From NCBI GenBank assembly GCA_902778255.1, contig CACYXD010000011.1, positions 62,001-126,000 on the forward strand: DNA of 64,000 nucleotides, in the 5' to 3' direction. The DNA is from an uncultured Prevotellaceae bacterium (lineage in GTDB: Bacteria > Bacteroidota > Bacteroidia > Bacteroidales > Bacteroidaceae). Every line of letters starts with the position of its first letter. Position 1 is the stretch's first letter. Positions 18,781 through 26,362 of the stretch are shown here, piece after piece. Under the pieces are notes generated by a model. That model saw only the letters and a program-made list of their open reading frames with translations, was not told the DNA's origin and did no database searches. The translations under genes were made by a program, and so were the position numbers.

Positions 18781-18816
18781 ATCGACATTATATTTAATAG
18801 AAAACTCTTTCGTCTG

Positions 18817-18824
18817 CAAAATTA
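18817..18824 (-). promoter_or_regulatory. -7 promoter box for the M20 gene
   Basis: TAATTTTG on the minus strand. It rules out the longer reading frame start at 18819 and leaves a leader of about 33 nt to the ATG at 18780. Confidence 0.6.
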
Positions 18825-18897
18825 CACTTTTTCTTTTAAAAAGAAATCTTTGCAGGAATAAAAGTCCGAAAAAATTGGAAGTTTCAATTATAATTTC

Positions 18898-18905
18898 TAT
18901 CTTTG
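18898..18905 (+). promoter_or_regulatory. -7 promoter box for the small exported protein operon
   Basis: TATCTTTG fits TAnnTTTG. The next start codon is at 19025, so the transcript would carry a leader of roughly 115 nt, unusually long for this window. Confidence 0.6.
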
Positions 18906-18919
18906 CAAAATAAAAGGAA

Positions 18920-18951
18920 CCGATTTAGGGTAAGAGTCCCGTTTGGATCGG
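18920..18951 (+). promoter_or_regulatory. Hairpin in a long 5' leader
   Basis: CCGAT (18920-18924) pairs with ATCGG (18947-18951), and GGG (18928-18930) pairs with CCC (18938-18940) inside it. The element starts about 11 nt after the likely transcription start and about 75 nt before the gene. No known riboswitch class was recognised. Confidence 0.4.
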
Positions 18952-19024
18952 CAAGCGCGACAACATATTACTACTTCGACTGAATAAACTATATCTAATG
19001 ACTCACAAAAACTATTAATTGATT

Positions 19025-19504
19025 ATGCAGAAAAGACTTCTATTCTTATTATTTCTGTTAGCCAGTGTGGTTACGGGAATCTATGCTGACAATGATGCTG
19101 ATGCACTTGTGATAAATCACAAGGGTGGGACTCAAACGGTTTTTGCCTTTGCTCAGAAGCCTATTATTACTTTCCGTGGCGAAGCACTTGTCATCAACAG
19201 TAATGACAAGGCGGAATTTACCATCTCTATGGCTGATGTGCAGAACTACACCTTCGTAGCGTCATCAACAGGCGTTGACGAGGTAAAGGTTGCAGGAAAT
19301 ACACATATCATTAAAAATGGTCATGTTGTATTCAAGGGGATGAAGGCTGGGCAAACGGTAAGTATCTATTCTATTGATGGAAAGTTGCTTAACAATGTGA
19401 AAGCAGATGGAGAGGGGATTGCAGACATTGAACTAAACACACTCTCAAAGGGCATTTCCATCGTGAAATGTGCACAAACGCAGATAAAAATCAATAACAA
19501 ATAA
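19025..19504 (+). CDS. Small exported protein with type IX sorting-like C-terminus
   Basis: Protein of 159 residues with a signal peptide (MQKRLLFLLFLLASVVTGIYA). The middle is a short beta-rich domain starting DADALVINHKGGTQTVFAF. The last 75 residues resemble a type IX secretion C-terminal domain: VSIYSIDGKLLNNVKADGEG followed by IELNTLSKGISIVK. Proteins of this size are almost only signal plus sorting domain, so it may be a small surface protein, or a scaffold or partner for the next gene, 12 bp downstream. The frame opens at a TTG at 19019; the ATG at 19025 starts the signal peptide. Specific function unknown. Confidence 0.72.
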   Translation: MQKRLLFLLFLLASVVTGIYADNDADALVINHKGGTQTVFAFAQKPIITFRGEALVINSNDKAEFTISMADVQNYTFVASSTGVDEVKVAGNTHIIKNGHVVFKGMKAGQTVSIYSIDGKLLNNVKADGEGIADIELNTLSKGISIVKCAQTQIKINNK

Positions 19505-19516
19505 AATTATTGCCTT

Positions 19517-20464
19517 ATGAAAAAATACATATTACTTGCAGGAGCTGCGCTATTCGTATTCATTGGTCAGGTCTGTGCACAGACCAACTATTCAATGATT
19601 ATTGAAAAGACAGACGGTAGTAAAGTCGTCATTCCTACTTCCAGTGTCAAACAAGTATCTTTTGAAGAGAAAAACCATCAACCAGGTGTGTTCCAAGGAC
19701 CTCAACGTGTTTTCGGCAACAACAGGGTGAAGGCGTGTGGACGTGAGGGATACGAACGTGCCGAATTTACCTATGACGAGACAACGGGCTTTGTAAAGAA
19801 AGTGCATTACATCAAATATGCTAGCGATGGTGATGGAGATGCTATGGAGGCCGACTTCCTTATTGACTACAGTACTGACGGGATAACCATGACTGCATGG
19901 AAGAACGACCGAATGGTTTCATCTGTTCCTGTTAATATAGGCGAAAGCGGTTTCTGTGAAAGGGATGGAGACGACAATGAATTCACAATCTTTACTTATG
20001 ACGAGAACGACCAAATGATAAGTCAAACATATAGCTATAAGGAGAAATCATCAGACAAATGGCATACTGAAGTAACCAATCTTACATGGCAGAATGGCGA
20101 CATCGTACAACAAAAGGAGCACGTGGGAGACAACGATGGTAATGTCTATACTACAAATTACACCTATACAACCTCCAGCTCTGAGACTATCGAAAACATT
20201 GCAGGGGTCATGGAGTTCGATGATGGTATGGACATAGACCTGGGCTTTATAGGGGGCGTCGGCTACTACTGCGGCTTCTATGGCAAAGGAACCAAACATC
20301 TTCCACAGGCTTGGGTAAAGACCAATCCCACACTACCTGATGTGGTTCATAACGCAAAGAACACATGGTCGCTTGATAATGCAGGACGAGCAGTCAAGCT
20401 GGTAAACGAAACGATCTGGGGTGAAGATACCAGAACCAGGACCTACTACATTGAATGGTATTAA
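19517..20464 (+). CDS. Exported DUF4595-like protein
   Basis: Protein of 315 residues with a signal peptide cut after AQVCAQ-like residues (about 1-21). The body is a series of beta-strand repeats such as AEFTYDETTGFVKKVHYIKY and FTIFTYDENDQMISQTYSYK. This YD-repeat-like pattern is typical of Bacteroidales DUF4595 proteins, which are exported and of unknown role. The N-terminal segment YSMIIEKTDGSKVVIPTSSV matches the start common to many Prevotella surface proteins. It shares an operon with the preceding gene and ends at a strong terminator (20506-20551). Confidence 0.72.
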   Translation: MKKYILLAGAALFVFIGQVCAQTNYSMIIEKTDGSKVVIPTSSVKQVSFEEKNHQPGVFQGPQRVFGNNRVKACGREGYERAEFTYDETTGFVKKVHYIKYASDGDGDAMEADFLIDYSTDGITMTAWKNDRMVSSVPVNIGESGFCERDGDDNEFTIFTYDENDQMISQTYSYKEKSSDKWHTEVTNLTWQNGDIVQQKEHVGDNDGNVYTTNYTYTTSSSETIENIAGVMEFDDGMDIDLGFIGGVGYYCGFYGKGTKHLPQAWVKTNPTLPDVVHNAKNTWSLDNAGRAVKLVNETIWGEDTRTRTYYIEWY

Positions 20465-20505
20465 GTATTGTGGACTCCGCTGCAAAGTTTGGCAAAAGTT
20501 TTGAG

Positions 20506-20551
20506 AAAATCGCAGGCAGTACCCCTCAGAAGTACAGCCTGCGATTTTTTT
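20506..20551 (+). terminator. Rho-independent terminator after the DUF4595 gene
   Basis: AAATCGCAGGC (from 20507) pairs with GCCTGCGATTT, followed by a T-run ending near 20551. The loop is about 19 nt. Confidence 0.85.
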
Positions 20552-20612
20552 ATTCATCACTCATAATCCTCGAAGAAACCATCGAAAATGAGCAGGTTCA
20601 ACGATGTAAATT

Positions 20613-20744
20613 GCGAAAGAGCCCAAAACACAATGCAAAACAGGCTGAAACGCGAGGCGAAATAGGCTGAAACGTAACGTAAAACAGCATAAAACGCAAG
20701 ACGAAAGAGGCTAAAACGCAAGGTCTTTCAGGCTAAATGAGAAA
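20613..20744. repeat. 22-bp tandem repeat array, six units (array 1)
   Basis: Exactly six degenerate 22-bp units fill 132 bp between the convergent ends of the DUF4595 gene and recO. The unit has GCGAAA at positions 1-6, AGGCT at 8-12 and AAACG at 14-18. Units 2, 3 and 5 fit best; unit 6 departs at its start. The array begins directly after TAAATT (20607-20612). The same unit, unit number and boundary recur inverted at 39823-39954. There is no open reading frame of note and no constant repeat with unique spacers, so it is not CRISPR. Confidence 0.85.
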
Positions 20745-20762
20745 TAAAGCATTATTAATGGT

Positions 20763-21515
20763 TCATTGAAACAACTCCTGCAACACGGGCAGGGAGCGGA
20801 GCTCAGGGAACTGGGGGATGTGGAGGCGATAATACTGTATGAGGAGTTCCAGGATGCGGTTGCGATCGGCGCGACTCAGGCGGAAGAGGTGCATCGTGGC
20901 ATAGTCCATACGCATCAGCAGATGGATGCGGCCAGCCTCCTGAGGCATCAGGAAATCGCGATGCAGGGGCGGCTGCGTGCAGAAAGAGGCTGCACGAAGA
21001 TCAAAATAGGGAGCCTCAAAACTCCGTGATTCCGTAGTTCCGTAATTCCGCACCTCCAGGTTCGGATAGAACCCCAGGAAGCGGCTGAGGTGCATCAGAA
21101 AGACCAGGTGGAAGTTGGCGAAGGTGCGCTCACGCCCGTCGAGCCACTCGATGCTGGTGCGGATATAGTCGAAGAGGGGGCTGTTCTGCTGTTCATCGCG
21201 CAGGGCATGATACAGAAACTCACAGACAAACAGGCCTATGGCGAGTTTCGAGGGGTCGGACAGCAGCGAGGGAAGCGGCGTGAGGAGCGAGGCCTCAGCG
21301 AGTTTCTGCAACTGCACCTGAGGTCTGACATCGGTCTCTATTTGTAATAAGGTGAGGGGTTGGAAATACTGCTTCTTGAACTTCGCATGGGCAGAACGGG
21401 GCAACTGTACGGCAAACGACAGTCGTCCCCATTGGCGAGTAAACATATCAACAATGAGTTTTTGCTCGCCATACTTCACAGAATGCAGCACAATAGCCTC
21501 GGATTTCGTATTCAC
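20763..21515 (-). CDS. recO: RecO, DNA repair protein
   Basis: RecFOR-pathway protein of 250 residues that loads RecA on SSB-coated DNA. The N-terminal OB-fold begins NTKSEAIVLHSVKYGEQKLI, typical of Bacteroidales RecO, and the helical C-terminal part includes LFVCEFLYHALRDEQQNSPLF. No CxxC zinc motif is seen. The frame opens far upstream (21581), but the GTG at 21515 gives the normal family start and lies just after a TAATTTCG box (21528-21521). An 8-bp tandem repeat at 21024-21055 falls inside the coding region and encodes an apparently unconserved loop. Confidence 0.88.
   Translation of the reverse strand: MNTKSEAIVLHSVKYGEQKLIVDMFTRQWGRLSFAVQLPRSAHAKFKKQYFQPLTLLQIETDVRPQVQLQKLAEASLLTPLPSLLSDPSKLAIGLFVCEFLYHALRDEQQNSPLFDYIRTSIEWLDGRERTFANFHLVFLMHLSRFLGFYPNLEVRNYGTTESRSFEAPYFDLRAASFCTQPPLHRDFLMPQEAGRIHLLMRMDYATMHLFRLSRADRNRILELLIQYYRLHIPQFPELRSLPVLQELFQ
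21024..21055. repeat. 8-bp tandem repeat inside recO
   Basis: Three full units (CCGTGATT, CCGTAGTT, CCGTAATT) plus a fourth diverged one, in phase every 8 bp. Because 8 is not a multiple of 3, gain or loss of one unit would shift the recO frame. Confidence 0.65.
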
Positions 21516-21568
21516 GGCGGCGAAATTAACAAAAAAAATACAAAAACTTGCACTTTCCTTTAAGAAAA

Positions 21569-21600
21569 TTTGGCAGAACAAGAAAAAAGTTGTACTTTTG
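21569..21600 (+). promoter_or_regulatory. Promoter of tRNA-Glu (and probably rpsT)
   Basis: TTTG at 21569-21572 and TACTTTTG at 21593-21600 with 20 bp between them, a good match to the Bacteroidota -33/-7 promoter. No other such box lies between here and rpsT, so rpsT may depend on this promoter. Confidence 0.75.
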
Positions 21601-21618
21601 CACCCGCTTTAGCGGCTT

Positions 21619-21690
21619 GGTCCCTTCGTCTATCGGTTAGGACGAGAGATTTTCATTCTCTAAAGAGGAGTTCGACTCTCCTAGGGACTA
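21619..21690 (+). tRNA. tRNA-Glu (anticodon TTC)
   Basis: 72-nt cloverleaf. The acceptor GGTCCCT (21619-21625) pairs with AGGGACT, with discriminator A at 21690. The anticodon stem AGAGA/TCTCT encloses the loop TTTTCAT with anticodon TTC. The T arm contains GGAG-TTCGACT-CTCC. CCA is not encoded. Confidence 0.95.
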
Positions 21691-21700
21691 CAAGGTTAAA

Positions 21701-21760
21701 TCTGCCATCGGCGCTGTGGTAGCGCTACTCGAAAGAGGAAAGGGTGGCAGAGGATTTTTT
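21701..21760 (+). ncRNA. Three-way-junction RNA with U-tract between tRNA-Glu and rpsT
   Basis: An outer stem TCTGCCA/TGGCAGA (21701-21707 with 21745-21751) closes two hairpins: GGCGCT-GTGGT-AGCGCT (21710-21726) and CTC-GAAA-GAG (21728-21737). Six T residues follow at 21755-21760. It could be the terminator or attenuator between the tRNA and rpsT, an S20-responsive leader, or a short independent RNA. The structure is read by eye. Confidence 0.5.
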
Positions 21761-21830
21761 ATCCGCCCAGGGCAGTCGGAAGACGCAAGACCCATAAGCT
21801 TTAATAACAATCAAAATTTAAAAATTAAAA

Positions 21831-22085
21831 ATGGCAAACCACAAATCATCGGTGAAGAGAATTCGCCAGGACAAGAAAAAGGCTCTGCACAACAAGTACT
21901 ACGCAAAGACTATGCGTAACGCTGTTCGCAAGCTGCGCGCAATGACCAACAAGGACGAGGCAGTAGCCCTCTATCCCAAAGTTCAGAAGATGCTGGACAA
22001 GTTGGCAAAGACTAACATCATTCACAAGAACAAGGCTGCAAACCTGAAGTCAAGCCTCGCTCTGCACGTGAACAAGTTGGGCTAA
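21831..22085 (+). CDS. rpsT: 30S ribosomal protein S20
   Basis: Ribosomal protein of 84 residues, rich in lysine and alanine. It starts [20 protein letters not shown] and ends with the helical block [18 protein letters not shown]. It binds 16S rRNA early in assembly of the small subunit. Upstream lies an AT-rich leader after the structured element at 21701-21760; downstream is a clear terminator. In E. coli S20 represses its own translation. Whether the upstream structure does the same here is inference. Confidence 0.97.
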   Translation: MANHKSSVKRIRQDKKKALHNKYYAKTMRNAVRKLRAMTNKDEAVALYPKVQKMLDKLAKTNIIHKNKAANLKSSLALHVNKLG

Positions 22086-22107
22086 TAAGCGACAAAAATA
22101 AACAGAA

Positions 22108-22139
22108 GCCGTACGAGTAACACTTGTACGGCTTTTTTT
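22108..22139 (+). terminator. Rho-independent terminator after rpsT
   Basis: GCCGTAC (22108-22114) pairs with GTACGGC (22126-22132), then seven T residues. Confidence 0.9.
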
Positions 22140-22185
22140 AGCGTTTTTTGGCAGGAAAAAATTCGTTATTGTCGCAAGAATTTTG

Positions 22186-22193
22186 TACCTTTG
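22186..22193 (+). promoter_or_regulatory. -7 promoter box for gyrB
   Basis: TACCTTTG, 25 bp before the gyrB ATG. A weak -33 candidate, TTCG, lies 20 bp upstream. Confidence 0.65.
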
Positions 22194-22218
22194 CAAGCAA
22201 ATTTGGACAATAACGAAA

Positions 22219-24195
22219 ATGACAGAAGAACTGAATCAAACAGAACAGAATTATTCCGCGAGTAACATTCAGGTGCTCGAGGGACTGGAAGCCGTGCGCA
22301 AGCGTCCTGCTATGTACATTGGCGACATCAGTGAGAAGGGACTTCATCACTTGGTGAACGAGACCGTAGACAACTCTATCGACGAGGCTATGGCTGGCTA
22401 CTGCACCCATATTGAGGTGACTATCAACGAAGACAATTCTATCACAGTACAAGATAACGGACGCGGTATCCCCGTAGATGAACACGAGAAGATGCACAAG
22501 AGTGCCCTGGAAGTGGTTATGACCGTGCTGCACGCCGGTGGTAAGTTCGACAAAGGCTCTTACAAGGTATCCGGTGGTCTGCATGGTGTAGGTGTGAGCT
22601 GTGTGAATGCGCTCTCTACCCACATGCTGTCACAGGTGTTCCGCAACGGCCACATCTATCAGCAGGAGTACGAGAAAGGAAAGCCCCTGTATGATGTGAA
22701 GATCGTAGGCGATACCGACAAGACTGGTACCCGTCAGCAGTTCTGGCCCGACGGCACCATCTTCACCACCACCCTCTATAAGTACGACATCATCGCTAAG
22801 CGTATGCGCGAGCTGGCCTACCTGAATGCCGGCATCACCATCACGCTGACCGACCTGCGTCCTGACGAGGAAGGCAACCTGCGCGAGCCCGAGGTGTTCC
22901 ACGCCAAGGAGGGATTGAAGGAGTTTGTGCGCTACGTGGATCGTCACCGCACCCATCTGTTCGACGATGTCATCTACCTGAAGACCGAGAAGCAGGGTGT
23001 GCCCATCGAGGTGGCTGTGATGTACAACACCGACTATAGCGAGAACATTCACTCATACGTCAACAATATCAACACCATCGAGGGTGGTACCCACCTGACT
23101 GGTTTCCGTATGGCCCTGACACGTACGCTGAAGGCCTACGCCGATGCCGACCCACAGATCTCCAAGCAGATTGAGAAGGCCAAGATCGAGATTGCCGGTG
23201 AGGACTTCCGTGAGGGTCTGACCGCCGTTATCTCTATCAAAGTGGCCGAGCCTCAGTTCGAGGGACAGACCAAGACGAAGTTGGGTAACTCAGAGGTGGC
23301 CGGTGCCGTACAGCAGGCTGTTGGCGAGGCGCTGAGCAACTACCTGGAGGAGCATCCGAAGGAAGCCAAGCTCATCTGCGACAAGGTGGTGCTGGCTGCT
23401 ACTGCCCGTATCGCTGCCCGCAAGGCACGTGAGAGCGTACAGCGCAAGAACCCAATGACGGGTGGTGGTCTGCCTGGTAAGCTGGCCGACTGCTCTAACA
23501 AAGATCCCAAGACCTGTGAGATCTTCCTCGTCGAGGGTGACTCGGCAGGTGGTTCTGCCAAGCAGGGACGTGACCGCCATTTCCAGGCTATCCTACCCTT
23601 GCGCGGTAAGATCCTGAACGTAGAGAAGGTACAGTGGCACCGCGTGTTCGAGGCCGAGTCGGTGATGAACATCATCCAAAGCATCGGCGTGCGCTTCGGC
23701 GTTGAGGGCGAAGGCGACCGCGAGGCCAATATCGACAAGCTGCGTTACGACAAGATCATCATCATGACCGATGCCGACGTCGATGGCTCGCACATCGACA
23801 CGCTGATCATGACGCTCTTCTATCGTTTCATGCCCCAGGTCATCCAGGGAGGCCATCTCTATATCGCTACTCCCCCACTCTACAAGTGTACCTATAAGAA
23901 GTTCTCTGAGTACTGCTACACCGAGCAGCAGCGCCAGGCCTTCATCGACAAGTACGTGGCTGGCGACGAGAACTCTTCAGCCCTGCACACACAGCGCTAC
24001 AAAGGTCTTGGTGAGATGAACCCCGAGCAGCTCTGGGAGACCACCATGAATCCTGAGAACCGCTTGCTGAAGCAGGTGACCATCGAGAACGCAGCACAGG
24101 CTGACGAGATATTCTCAATGCTGATGGGCGACGACGTAGAGCCCCGTCGCGAGTTTATCGAGAAGAATGCCACCTACGCAAATATCGACGCGTAA
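22219..24195 (+). CDS. gyrB: DNA gyrase subunit B
   Basis: ATPase subunit of gyrase, 658 residues. The GHKL ATPase domain shows EGLEAVRKRPAMYIGD, DNGRGIPVDEHEK and GGLHGVGVSCVNALS. The TOPRIM domain shows EIFLVEGDSAGGSAKQGRDR, LPLRGKILNVEK and MTDADVDGSHI, and the C-terminal tail has RYKGLGEMNPEQLWETTM. The length is normal for Bacteroidota GyrB. The frame opens at 22183, but the ATG at 22219 (MTEELNQTEQ) follows the promoter and is chosen. GyrB rather than ParE is supported by the QLWETTMNP tail and length. Confidence 0.96.
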   Translation: MTEELNQTEQNYSASNIQVLEGLEAVRKRPAMYIGDISEKGLHHLVNETVDNSIDEAMAGYCTHIEVTINEDNSITVQDNGRGIPVDEHEKMHKSALEVVMTVLHAGGKFDKGSYKVSGGLHGVGVSCVNALSTHMLSQVFRNGHIYQQEYEKGKPLYDVKIVGDTDKTGTRQQFWPDGTIFTTTLYKYDIIAKRMRELAYLNAGITITLTDLRPDEEGNLREPEVFHAKEGLKEFVRYVDRHRTHLFDDVIYLKTEKQGVPIEVAVMYNTDYSENIHSYVNNINTIEGGTHLTGFRMALTRTLKAYADADPQISKQIEKAKIEIAGEDFREGLTAVISIKVAEPQFEGQTKTKLGNSEVAGAVQQAVGEALSNYLEEHPKEAKLICDKVVLAATARIAARKARESVQRKNPMTGGGLPGKLADCSNKDPKTCEIFLVEGDSAGGSAKQGRDRHFQAILPLRGKILNVEKVQWHRVFEAESVMNIIQSIGVRFGVEGEGDREANIDKLRYDKIIIMTDADVDGSHIDTLIMTLFYRFMPQVIQGGHLYIATPPLYKCTYKKFSEYCYTEQQRQAFIDKYVAGDENSSALHTQRYKGLGEMNPEQLWETTMNPENRLLKQVTIENAAQADEIFSMLMGDDVEPRREFIEKNATYANIDA

Positions 24196-24210
24196 AGTAA
24201 GCTTCATAAT

Positions 24211-24248
24211 AAAGAAATACGCAGGGCAATCGTCCTGCGTATTTCTTT
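24211..24248. terminator. Bidirectional terminator between gyrB and the AraC gene
   Basis: AAAGAAATACGCAGG and its complement CCTGCGTATTTCTTT form a 15-bp stem with an 8-nt loop. T-runs follow on both strands, which suits the convergent genes. Confidence 0.85.
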
Positions 24249-24252
24249 TTTT

Positions 24253-25131
24253 CTATTTTCTGTGCCTGAACTCACTGGGCGACATCCCCATGTGTTTACG
24301 GACATACGAGCCGAAGTGCGACATATTTGAAAAACCGAGCTTAGCCGAGATTTCCTTGATAGACAAGTTGCTGTTTCTCAAATAGAAACGGATATCCTCA
24401 CAAGTATATTGGATAACCCAGTCGGAAGCAGTCTTATCACTATACTTCAGACAGAGCATCGTGAGGTATTTTGGGGTAATGGCCAGTTGACCAGCGTATG
24501 TGGCAATGGGCTGACGCTTCACCTCGCTTTTTGACAATGAACTCAGGAAACGATTAAACAGCATTTTACCTTGCGAGAATCTATGGTCTTCGAAAACGCC
24601 GCTGATCTCTTCCAAGACAATACACAGGTCAAGCAGCAATGCCCGCAACAGCGACTGCATAGATAGGAACGATGGGGTGCGCGAATTGCTAAGCAGCTTT
24701 GAGCGTAGCAGCGCGTAATACAAATCCAGTTCCTGACGACAAGACTCACTCAACGTCATCTTGAATGTCTTGTTGATATAGACCATGTGGTTCCATGTCT
24801 CCATCCTGTCACGCAGCAGCCCCTGGATAATATGGTCTGACAGGACTATAGCCTTACAATCAAACTCCTCATTGTACCTGCTGTTTTCCACCTTCACATT
24901 TGGAGGACATACGAACACATCACCTGGTTCGAAATTCATTTCCCTGCCATTGACAGTCAGTGAAATTTTACCTTTACAGCAAAGCCCCAAGAGGGTAGTC
25001 TTTGGCTTAAGCGGAAAGGACTGAGACAACGCCTCCACATGATCGTAGATGACAACATCGCCATCATTATAATTTGCTACAGAGTTGTTAAAATCGATGT
25101 AGCCGTACTGGTCGTTAATGGGATTGGGCAT
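24253..25131 (-). CDS. AraC-family transcriptional regulator
   Basis: Protein of 292 residues: an N-terminal cupin-like sensor domain (about 25-170, with LCCKGKISLTVNGREMNF and PGDVFVCPP) and a C-terminal AraC double helix-turn-helix (about 195-290). The second recognition helix region reads SIKEISAKLGFSNMSHFGSY and is followed by HMGMSPSEFR. The ligand is unknown. It is a paralogue of the regulator at 31399. It lies downstream of buk on the same strand after a gap of about 140 bp in which I see no convincing -7 box, so it could regulate ptb-buk, the divergent glycosidases, or neither. Confidence 0.88.
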   Translation of the reverse strand: MPNPINDQYGYIDFNNSVANYNDGDVVIYDHVEALSQSFPLKPKTTLLGLCCKGKISLTVNGREMNFEPGDVFVCPPNVKVENSRYNEEFDCKAIVLSDHIIQGLLRDRMETWNHMVYINKTFKMTLSESCRQELDLYYALLRSKLLSNSRTPSFLSMQSLLRALLLDLCIVLEEISGVFEDHRFSQGKMLFNRFLSSLSKSEVKRQPIATYAGQLAITPKYLTMLCLKYSDKTASDWVIQYTCEDIRFYLRNSNLSIKEISAKLGFSNMSHFGSYVRKHMGMSPSEFRHRK

Positions 25132-25270
25132 ATTGCTATAGTTTTTGCTCTACAAATATCATCATTTTTTTTGATATAATGACGAATTATTTGCAGAAAA
25201 AAACGGCCATGCGTGCCCTTTTTCCTCAATTAGTCAATGATTCCACGATTTTGAACACGCCCAACGCTCA

Positions 25271-26341
25271 CTATGTATATTCTTTTACCTCGCGCTGACC
25301 ACGCAAAACAGCCAAAGCATTCAAGGCCAAGGCCTCCATCTCGTCCTCGCCAGGGAAGCAATAGGTGGGTGCGAGAAATTCGATACGCTGGCGCAAACGG
25401 GTAATGACATACTCAGAACGGGCCAGTCCACCGGTGAGCAGGATGGCATCCACCTTACCACAGAACACGGCACCCAGTCCCACGATATTCTTCGCCACGT
25501 GATAGATCATGGCATTCAGGATCATCTCAGCATGGGCATCGCCATTGGCAATACGCTGTTCTATCTCCTTGACATTAGCCGTACCCAGATGGGCATTCAG
25601 TCCGGCCTTGCCTGCCAAGCGTTTCAGCAACTGCTTCTCCGTATATTTACCACTGAAACTCAGACGAATCAAGTCAGAGGCAGGCAGACTGCCGGCACGT
25701 TCCGGCGAGAAGGGACCCTCACCATCCAGCGCGTTGTTGGCATCGACAGCACGTCCATGCTGATGGGCTGCCACGGAGATGCCACCACCCAGATGACAGA
25801 TAATCAGGTCGAGATCTTCATAGCGCTTGCCTATCTCGTTGGCAAAACGACGGGCGATGGCTCTTTGGTTCAAGGCGTGCCAGATGCAGATGCGGTTCAT
25901 TAGGGGCGACCCGCTGATACGGGCATAGTCGTTGAGTTCATCCACCACACCTGGGTCGGCAATAAACGAGCGACAGCCAGGGATGGTCTGTGCTATCTCG
26001 TAGGCTATCAGACAGCCCAGGTTACAGGCATGGTTATGCATGGCAATACCATTATAGGTATCGTCCAACATCTGCTGGTTGATTTCATAGACACCACCGG
26101 CGATGGGTTTTACCAGTCCGCCACGACCAATCACAGCCTCAAATTCCATTGCCACATTCATGTGAGCCAGTTCTTTGAGCACCAGTTGTTTGCGGTAGTC
26201 CAGCTGGTTCAGCACATCGTCACCAAATTGTGCCAGTTCTTCATTAGAATGCGAGATACTACGCAGCACCATAGGCTTCTCGTCTTCAAAGACGGCCATC
26301 TTGGTACTGGTAGAACCAGGATTGATTACAAGAATAAACAT
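25271..26341 (-). CDS. buk: Butyrate kinase
   Basis: ASKHA-fold acyl kinase of 356 residues. It begins MFILVINPGSTSTKMAVFED (phosphate 1 motif) and contains LDLIICHLGGGISVAAHQHG and CGKVDAILLTGGLARSE (adenosine motif). It interconverts butyryl phosphate and ADP with butyrate and ATP. It is the second gene of a ptb-buk operon (21-bp gap). In Bacteroidales such pairs may act on branched-chain acyl phosphates from amino-acid breakdown, so the physiological substrate is not settled by sequence. Confidence 0.92.
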   Translation of the reverse strand: MFILVINPGSTSTKMAVFEDEKPMVLRSISHSNEELAQFGDDVLNQLDYRKQLVLKELAHMNVAMEFEAVIGRGGLVKPIAGGVYEINQQMLDDTYNGIAMHNHACNLGCLIAYEIAQTIPGCRSFIADPGVVDELNDYARISGSPLMNRICIWHALNQRAIARRFANEIGKRYEDLDLIICHLGGGISVAAHQHGRAVDANNALDGEGPFSPERAGSLPASDLIRLSFSGKYTEKQLLKRLAGKAGLNAHLGTANVKEIEQRIANGDAHAEMILNAMIYHVAKNIVGLGAVFCGKVDAILLTGGLARSEYVITRLRQRIEFLAPTYCFPGEDEMEALALNALAVLRGQREVKEYT

Positions 26342-26362
26342 AAGGCTTATTAGATTTGAGGT

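Noticed and set aside
20613..20744. CRISPR-like array
   Set aside because: Units are 22 bp, degenerate and contiguous, with no unique spacers and no cas genes in the window.
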